Assembly (NCBI GenBank): GCA_037157565.1
Contig: JAZHRO010000012.1
Span: forward strand, 57,589,501-57,653,500
Direction of reading: 5' to 3'
DNA from: Thalassia testudinum
Lineage: Eukaryota; Streptophyta; Magnoliopsida; Alismatales; Hydrocharitaceae
DNA length: 64,000 bases
The translations under genes and the position numbers were made by a program. Within the stretch, counting starts at the first letter, position 1. Every line of letters begins with the position of its first letter. The notes under the pieces were generated by a model. That model worked only from the letters and a program-made list of their open reading frames with translations, searched no databases and was not told the origin of the DNA. Positions 57,822 through 64,000 of the stretch are shown here, one piece after another.

Positions 57822-59059
57822 ACTCTGAGTTAGGCGAGTAGCCGCTGGTCAATACGCTCCCCGTGATTGCTGCCCTCCTCCAAGCACCTGGGAACCACGA
57901 CCACTTGCTCGACCTCCAATGCTCGGTGCGGGGAGCATTTGCTGCGCTCCAGCCCTAGACGGGTAGTCCCTCTTGATGTGGCTGGGCTGGCCACATTGGT
58001 AGCAGAGGGGGACTCGACTCCCTCCCTCGGTAGGTCCCTGCTGACGGCTGGACAGGGGTCTAGTACTGACAGCTGGCTCCTGTCGGGGGCCCCCAAAGGC
58101 CACTGACGGCCTCGCAAAATGAGACAGCTCTCGCGCGGGTGCCGTGTGCCTCCTCTCTCGTCGGCCTTGTGAGTACTCTGGCTGGTAGGGCCTCTTCCGT
58201 CTGCTGTCAGTGTCTCGCGCGGTCGGGTTGGTCTCCTCGTATGTCACGGCTGCCTCCACCACTCTCGAGAAGGTGGGCAGCTTTAGGGGCTTGACATACC
58301 CTCAAATAGCAGGCCAGAGCCCCTCAGTGAACCTCCATAGGCGCTCCTCCTCTGTACCTACGGCTGTCGCAGCAAAACGTGACAGCTCCAGGAAGCGCGT
58401 GCGATACATGCTAACAGTCAACGTCCCCTGGCGGAGAGTGTGGAACTCCTGCCTCCTCTGGTCCTGCCAAGTCTGCGAGAAGTACTGCTCGCAGAAGAGG
58501 GTCACGAACTGGTCCCACATCGGCTCTCCCCTCTCCTGTCCTCTAACTGCCCTCCACCACCTGTGTGCCGCACTCTCTAGCTGGTACGTGGCAAAGGCCA
58601 CGTGGCACTCTGTAGGGGGCGAAGGGTGTCAAACACCTTCTCAATCTGCTCCAGCCAGTCCTCTGCCTCAGACGGGTCCTCATCCCCCTTGAAGGAGGGG
58701 GCTTCAACTTTCAGAACTGTCCAAAAAGCTCCTAGTGCAGCTACAGTAAGGGAACGGGCATGCCTCCAGGCAGGGAGGGTTCGTGCTCAGAAGTGTCAGA
58801 GTGCGGTGGGGGTGGCGGAAGACCACCCCTCCCCCTCCTGCTCATCTAATGCTCGTCGGTCTCTCAGTCCCATAGAGGACTCCCCCTCCACGTCCTCAGG
58901 GAGAGGCGCTCATGGAGGCGGGTGGAGCTCCTCTCGTACTATATCCCTAATCAGTTGGGCGAGGTCCTGGGCCTGAATGCCTGGGAGAAGTGGCAGGTCA
59001 ACTGGTACCTCAGGCCCAGCACGTCCACGGCCCACCTCAAGAACTCTATGACGAGGCAT
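57822..59059 (-). pseudogene. Element C gag
   Basis: Start at 59059-59057. Capsid blocks MAFATYQLESAAHRWW and FCEQYFSQTW (58601-58302), then MTYEETNP, and a zinc knuckle CYQCGQPSHIKRDY in which the last Cys is Tyr (near 57990-57960). The N-terminal part is frameshifted. Homologous along its length to the gag of B and D. Confidence 0.82.
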
Positions 59060-59070
59060 CTCCTGTGAAG

Positions 59071-59366
59071 AGATGCGGAAGACAGAACAAAAGAAGTCAA
59101 TTCTAATGGACTTTAGTGAAAGAAACTCAGAATAGATGTCAAGCGGTACGTTGTGGTGGTTACTCTAGTTACATGCATGCGAATTGGTTATTCTCAAGCT
59201 AGTAGGTTCATTTCTCGGAGATGCGGAAGACAGAACAAAAGAAGTCAATTCTAATGGACTTTAGTGAAAGAAACTCAGAATAGATGTCAAGCGGTACGTT
59301 GTGGTGGTTACTCTAGTTACATGCATGCGAATTGGTTATTCTCAAGCTAGTAGGTTTATTTCTCGG
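59071..59366. repeat. 148-bp tandem duplication in the leader of element C
   Basis: The stretch starting AGATGCGGAAGACAGAAC at 59071 is repeated at 59219 almost without change. It lies between the gag start and the primer-binding site; B and D have a single copy. The near identity shows a duplication much younger than the element's LTR divergence, or homogenised since. Confidence 0.9.
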
Positions 59367-59375
59367 GATGACCTT

Positions 59376-59387
59376 GCTCTGATACCA
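59376..59387 (-). promoter_or_regulatory. Primer-binding site of element C
   Basis: TGGTATCAGAGC on the minus strand, three bases inside the LTR. Confidence 0.88.
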
Positions 59388-60275
59388 TCTTGTTACGACC
59401 TGGTTCTCGAATCCCTATAAGTCCTAAGACCGGCTCGACTCGACTAACTCCAAGACCCAGTCGTCCAACAAGAAATAACCGGAAAGTAGGAAAATAAACC
59501 ACATTTACCATGCAATGTAACTAACAGTAAAAGCGTACAAGCAATAAAAGAAATAAAAGCTACTAGACAGTACATACCAGCACAACAACAGGAAAGTAAA
59601 ACAAAAGTACAGTAACAAGAACAGTAAACAAGGCCGAAACTCACTAGCAGAAAAAGAGTACAACAACAGTAAGAAACTACTGCTGGGCTCGACTGGGCCC
59701 AGCACCCTCTGCAGCTGGTAACGCGAGCTGCTCAACTCCTGGACCTGTAAAGGGTTATGAGAAAATGGAGTCAGCGAACGCAGAGTAGAGTGGTAACCAG
59801 ACTATCTAAAGTAGTAAAAGCTAATAGGTAAATTTATCTTTTCCAATTTTTTATTTTACAAGTAATTCCTTTTCACCCATTGGTTTGCATTCGGATTTCT
59901 TTCTTGATCTCGTATGTTCCTCGTGGGAAAGATCTTGATCGTAGTCTTTTTCGAAGAATAGAAGGCACACATGGTGCTCTCCTGGCCGGGAGGGTCCCCC
60001 GTGGTAATCCTACACCCAGTCAACCACCCTAGGGTCATAGACAGACGTAGCGGTGACTATGGCACAGGCGATAAGCGCACGGGTAGCTATCCCGCAGTAG
60101 CACGCGATCAATCGTTTCCGTTAGCGGGTACGCCTAAAGTACAACATGGAACAGTATAGGGCTTAGCCCTCTCAGAAACAGGGGTCTAGCCCCTCAGAAC
60201 CAAACAGGGGTCTCGCCCCTCCACAGTCCGTGCACCCTCGTCTGACTACCTCGGTTTGCCCAGTGGGCTTAACAA

Positions 60276-60493
60276 GTTGGTGTAGGGTGGCTAGCTGAAC
60301 CTCGGGCCCCGTGGGGTGGCTAGCTCCCTCCCTACACTAGTAGCTCTCCCCGGTACAGTGTACGCGAGGGCCAATAGAAGTCGGTGTAGAGTGACCAATC
60401 CTAACCCTTGGACCCAACCTAAGGGCGGCTAGCTCCGCTCTACATTAAAAAGAGGACAGTCGCTCTCCTTGGTACCACGTACTCAGGGGCCAG
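60276..60493 (-). other. Duplicated hairpin module, LTR C right
   Basis: Unit 1 stem intact; unit 2 partly decayed, as in the sister LTR. Confidence 0.45.
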
Positions 60494-61862
60494 CATACTT
60501 CCCACTTACATTTCCAGACCTTTCCATTCATGCACAGGAGCTCTACTCCTAACTTTTTATAGGGTTCATGCTCATATTCACCATATTATTCCATACCAGG
60601 TTTTATCATTCACAATTCCATTCTCGTATTATACACATGCAGCTCGTATTTCCACAATTTAACATATGAAATAAGTGATATCACAGATAACTGTTTAGTT
60701 ATCTCCGGCACTTCATATTCTAACAGGAAACTCGTGTTTATTAACAAGCAGTTGTTTACAATTCAGCTCATTCATTTATGACTGCAATCTCAATCACGCA
60801 CACAAACAGTGCAACTATTTCTTGTCCTAGGATTCATGCCACATCCTAGGTTTGTAGATATCTAATTATCATAGATGCATTCATATTTTATGAGTAGAAT
60901 AGGGGGAAACCACTCTACCAGACAATCCGGGAATACTGGGGACTTGAACAGCAGACTCACCTGCCTTTGCAAGCCTTAGACACGTAATAGGACGAAGTTC
61001 TATACCAAGGAACATATCATAACGGAACATTAAAAATAGTATATAAAGGTTTTAACATGTAGAGGAACTCACAAGGAAACCACAGATATTTTGTTTGCGT
61101 AAAACGAATCCCGATCGAACCCTAAACGGGTCAAAAATAAGTCTGTAAACCCAAATCAGACGTTTGGAACCAAGTCCAGACGTCTTAAAAGTCACCAGAG
61201 TCTCACCTCAAGTCCCTGTGTCGACCTTAGACGTCCAGGACTCCTCTACGACCGTCTGAATCCAGCTTTAGATGTCCGACCTATCCTCCAATCGTCTGGG
61301 AGTGCCTCTGGTCAGCTGTCCAGACGTCCGAAAAGCGTGGGAGGGCGTGCCGCACACCTTCCCAAAGCTACTTCTGTGCACGACAGAGCAGCACAACCCT
61401 TTTTAGCCTAACAAATTGTCTCTACGATGCTGCCTGCATGGTCGTAACCGCGAGAAGGACGTACCTATGCGAATACCCTCTTTTAGACGTCCGGTGTCGT
61501 TACCAGACGTCCAGCCCATCGTCTGGAAGGCACTCCGGACATTTGATACTGGAAAAACTCCAGTATCATAACGCGCTCCCGCTCCTCTCGCCTCGCTCCA
61601 CCGCGGCTCCTCCCTCTCGACTGCAGCTCCGACCGCTGCAGGAAGTCGGGGACGACGCCCTGACGCTCTCCTCCTCCCGTACTCGCCACGGTGGTCGTGC
61701 AACACTCCGGCGAGCTTCCACGAGCTCGCGACCTTGGCCTCCTCCTCCTTACGTTGCTTCTCCTCCTCGCTCTTGCTCCCTCTCTCTCGCGCGCCTCCTC
61801 ACGACAGTGGAGTGGAGAGTAAGGTGGTGGTAATGGAGTGGAGAGGAGAGCAAGGGGGGCAC

Positions 61863-61870
61863 TTATATAG
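61863..61870 (-). promoter_or_regulatory. TATA box, LTR C right
   Basis: CTATATAAGTGCC on the minus strand, about 190 bases from the U3 edge. Confidence 0.7.
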
Positions 61871-62200
61871 GCAATTGGTTAGGGTTGGGTGAGGGGGAGA
61901 AAAAGAAGAAGAGAGAGAGGGAAAAAGAGTATGCGCACTGGCTGCGCGCAGAACCAACTTCGCGTACAGATTTTTCAATTTCCAGACGTTTGGGAAGGGG
62001 TCCAGACATCTTACTGACAGTCCAGACGTCTTAAAAGGCTAAAAAAAGAACAGGTCTTACAGGTATTGTGGTCAAACAACGATAAGAGTCGGAGGGAGTC
62101 GCCAGAGCTCGAGGAGCTATTCGGCCGGATGAGGAAAGAGGAAATTGGGAATTTTCCGGCTGAATTCGAGTCTGAGGCACTCGGCCTTATCTGAGGGGTC

Positions 62201-62207
62201 TTTTATA
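62201..62207 (-). promoter_or_regulatory. TATA box of LTR Y
   Basis: CCTATAAAAGACCC on the minus strand, homologous to the TATA boxes at 18243 and 31704. Confidence 0.65.
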
Positions 62208-63154
62208 GGCCTCTGGAGGGTGTTTTAAGCTTGGGAAGCAAGCTTCCAAGCTTGGAATGTCGCTGGAATTGGGAGCTCTATGATACTATAATCTCTCATG
62301 CTTTCGCATGAGAGATTGGGAAGGTTTTGGGGCTCATGGACGTATTCAATTGGAAGAGGACTCCTTAAGGAATCTCCCTTCCAATTTTGGAAGGGATTGA
62401 TTGATCAGAGGAGTTCTCTTCAATCAAAGGTCATCGGAGTTGGAGTAGGATTTCATGGTAGTAGGGACCTTTTTGTGAAGAAGACAAAAAATTGGGGGGC
62501 TATTTATAAGATATTCAAAAGTTAAGAGCATGAGTGCGCGATAAAAGAATCTGACAGGATAAAATTGTAAACTATGTCAAGATGATCTCAGAATGGGCCC
62601 AAATTTTGGTACAAACCTAATTTAGACATGAGGAATTCAATGGTGAAGTTGGATTTTGGTTTTGACCTACTTTGATTGGGTAATTTATGCAAAAACTTAA
62701 ATTAGAGCAAATGTTTGTCTAGGACTCTATTTTGGGTCAAGACGGGTTTTGATGGTCAAATTGAATGTACCAAACCCTAGAGAATATTTTTATATGATTT
62801 TTAGAGGGTTAAGATGAATTTTATCATGACCAGAACCTCAATTAATTAAGAAGGTCTATTTTTAGGATTTCAGATATTCATTAATTCTTATAACGCATGA
62901 AAACCCTTTTCTGTCTGTTCTAACCTACTTATTAAACTCGTAAGATCATTTGACCCTTAATTAACCCCTGAGAAAACCCACGGTTATTCTGCATTCATGA
63001 TATGCTGGTAAAATTACAGTTTTAGCCTTGATTTCTTGTCTCTCTCAAAATGATTATGCGATGAATTAGGGCTCTCTGGCGGTTATGTAGGAGAATTTAA
63101 TGACTTTATCAGATCAAATTGAGCTAGTTATGGCTCATGATAGTGTTCTCATCA

Positions 63155-63675
63155 TACCCTCATGCCTAGCTTTTGTTAGTCCCTTAGCAAAATCTCATGG
63201 AATTAACTCAAATTCTAGACCATGTCTTTTTATGCTCAGATTTCTGCTGTGTGCTTTCTTTTGTAGATTAGGTCAGAATGCCAATAGTAGGCCTAGAGGT
63301 ACTCAGGTACCAACCAGGATCTGGACCTGACTAGCTCTAGCCTCAGTCTGCCACGAAGGTTTTTAAGGCCCACAGGAACTATCCTAAGGTTCGTTGAACT
63401 CCGTAGTTAAAGCACCCGTGCTTAGAACATGTTTACTCCCGGTTCAGTTTGCAGTGCGTTTTTGTAAGAGATAGAAGAATTTTTTTGCATTTTTGGAGAG
63501 CTTTCTCTCTCTTTTCTTTTCTTTATTTCTATCTTCGGATTGGCTTTACAACATGGTCTGTATCGGATTCCTAGCTCCCACCATCAATCTTCGTAGGGTC
63601 CCTGGCAATTGATGCTTCAAGATAGCACCGCCCATGGCAACCCCCAAAACCTTGGCTTTCGACACTTTGAGATAG
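63155..63675 (-). other. Internal sequence beside LTR Y
   Basis: Begins TACCCTCATGCC and has CTTTTGTTAGTCCCTTAGC, like the sequence beside LTR E. No coding region is supported. A 5S-like stretch lies inside it. Confidence 0.45.
63396..63463 (+). pseudogene. 5S rRNA-like fragment
   Basis: GAACTCCGTAGTTAAAGC then CGTGCTT follow the plant 5S rRNA central block (GAACTCCGAAGTTAAGCGTGCTT) with small insertions. After a gap a CTCCCGG...TTGCAGTGCG segment and a T run resemble its 3' end. The 5' third is not recognisable. It could be a 5S pseudogene, a 5S-derived piece inside an element, or chance; the first block is the strong part. Confidence 0.4.
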
Positions 63676-64000
63676 TGTAACGAACGCGTGCCCCAGACGT
63701 CTTTTAAGACGTCTGGGAGGAGGCCCAGACGTCGGTCCAGACGTCTGGGATCACATCCAGACGTCTGAACAGATGCCTGGGATCGTTTCCAGACGTCTGG
63801 AAAACAGTTATTTTCGCACGGGAGAGTCGTCTGCGCGCCTGTGCGCGCAGACCCGCGATTCCTCTCTCTCTCTTTTTCCCTCTCTCTCTCTGCGGCTGCA
63901 GGCGGCCTGCCACCCCCTCTCTCCTCCTCGCGCGGCCTTAAAAGGGCCACGCCTCCCCTCCCGTCTCCACAGTCTCCTCCTTCTTCTCCTTCCTGTGCGC
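63676..64000 (+). repeat. Start of Tekay-like LTR G (opposite orientation)
   Basis: TGTAACGAACGCGTGCC, the U3 end of a D-type LTR, here on the plus strand. It carries six GACGTC hexamers within about 100 bases and a possible TATA (CTTAAAAGGG, near 63938). The rest is beyond the window. The preceding five bases GATAG would be the target copy to look for. Confidence 0.75.
63692..63717. other. GACGTC inverted repeat, 12-bp arms
   Basis: CCCAGACGTCTT and AAGACGTCTGGG around TT. All arm positions pair. It is the U3-proximal motif of LTR G. Confidence 0.75.

Larger units (their letters stand above)
40333..62061 (-). mobile_element. Tekay-like Ty3/gypsy element C (full length, twice interrupted)
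   Basis: TGTTACTACC...GTCTTACA with GGTAT on both sides. LTRs are about 2.7 kb net. gag-pol runs from 59059 to 44825 on the minus strand. A copia solo LTR (40623-42341) interrupts its 3' LTR and element D (46127-55625) interrupts its integrase. By eye its two LTRs differ at about 15 of the first 82 bases, mostly C/T and G/A changes, so C is the oldest Tekay-like copy here. Confidence 0.9.
59391..62061 (-). repeat. 5' LTR of element C
   Basis: Intact 2.67-kb LTR. TATA at 61863-61870, hairpin module at 60276-60493, GACGTC arrays at 61158-61330, 61484-61515 and 61985-62030, and the palindrome TGATACTGGA...TCCAGTATCA near 61547-61567. Confidence 0.9.
38734..63154 (-). repeat. LTR Y (3' LTR, split by element C)
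   Basis: Left end TGTTTACCAAGCG, with CGTAGTATAGG near 38772 and GGTCGAACAGAAGGAG near 38831; right end GTTCTCATCA. After removal of element C the two parts (38734-40332 and 62067-63154) form one LTR of about 2.7 kb of the same family as 17306-20107, in minus orientation (TATA at 62201-62207). The flanks GTCTC and TACCC do not match, so it is not a simple solo LTR. The right flank resembles that of LTR E, which suggests the element's internal region continues to the right. Confidence 0.65.

Noticed and set aside
38734..63154. LTR Y as a simple solo LTR with target duplication
   Set aside because: Flanking pentamers GTCTC and TACCC do not match, and the right flank looks like element-internal sequence.
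63546..63665. Apparent protease-like stretch on the minus strand (AILKHQLP)
   Set aside because: Only a few residues resemble the segment before Ty3 proteases, the frame lacks an Asp-Ser/Thr-Gly site, and it continues into an unrelated LTR.

Overview
The window is a repeat-only stretch of a plant nuclear genome, very probably a large-genome angiosperm. It holds Ty3/gypsy chromovirus-type (Tekay/Del-like) gag-pol remnants, primer-binding sites matching the plant initiator-methionine tRNA, a Sirevirus-like Ty1/copia element, CACTA (En/Spm) DNA transposons and several large LTRs of a third lineage. I found no intact host gene, no tRNA gene and no complete rRNA gene. The species cannot be named from the sequence.

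Left half (1-28.8 kb): a deep nest. The outermost layer is a CACTA-like transposase remnant (27.4-28.07 kb). A Sirevirus-like copia element lies in it; its 5' LTR is 25742-27248, its gag is split, and its 3' LTR remnant is 3244-4627. A CACTA transposon (5873-25440) sits inside the copia gag. That CACTA carries a full Tekay-like element B (6820-21615) and a solo LTR (22703-24224). Element B in turn carries two more LTR insertions: 11332-13072 in its pol and 17306-20107 in its 5' LTR. A further Tekay-like element A (1-3243) lies against the copia 3' LTR. Most boundaries are supported by TG...CA ends and 3- or 5-bp target duplications.

Middle (28.8-38.7 kb): LTR E (28822-36366) belongs to a family marked by a conserved GTCGAAC...CAGGGAG box. 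It is split by a related solo LTR (29825-32640) and a Tekay-like solo LTR F (32932-35658). The sequence after it (36367-38733) looks like the 3' non-coding region of a Tat/Athila-like element.

Right half (38.7-64 kb): LTR Y (38734-63154) is interrupted by Tekay-like element C (40333-62061). C's 3' LTR holds a copia solo LTR (40623-42341), and C's integrase is broken by Tekay-like element D (46127-55625), the best-preserved copy. The window ends in Y's internal sequence and the start of an oppositely oriented Tekay-like LTR G (63676 on).

Every element is broken by stops, frameshifts, deletions or insertions, so there is no working gene set. The most unusual signal is in the LTRs. Unrelated retrotransposon lineages share dense arrays of a palindromic motif with core GACGTC. 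Several LTR families also carry perfect inverted repeats or hairpin pairs whose arms co-vary between copies.
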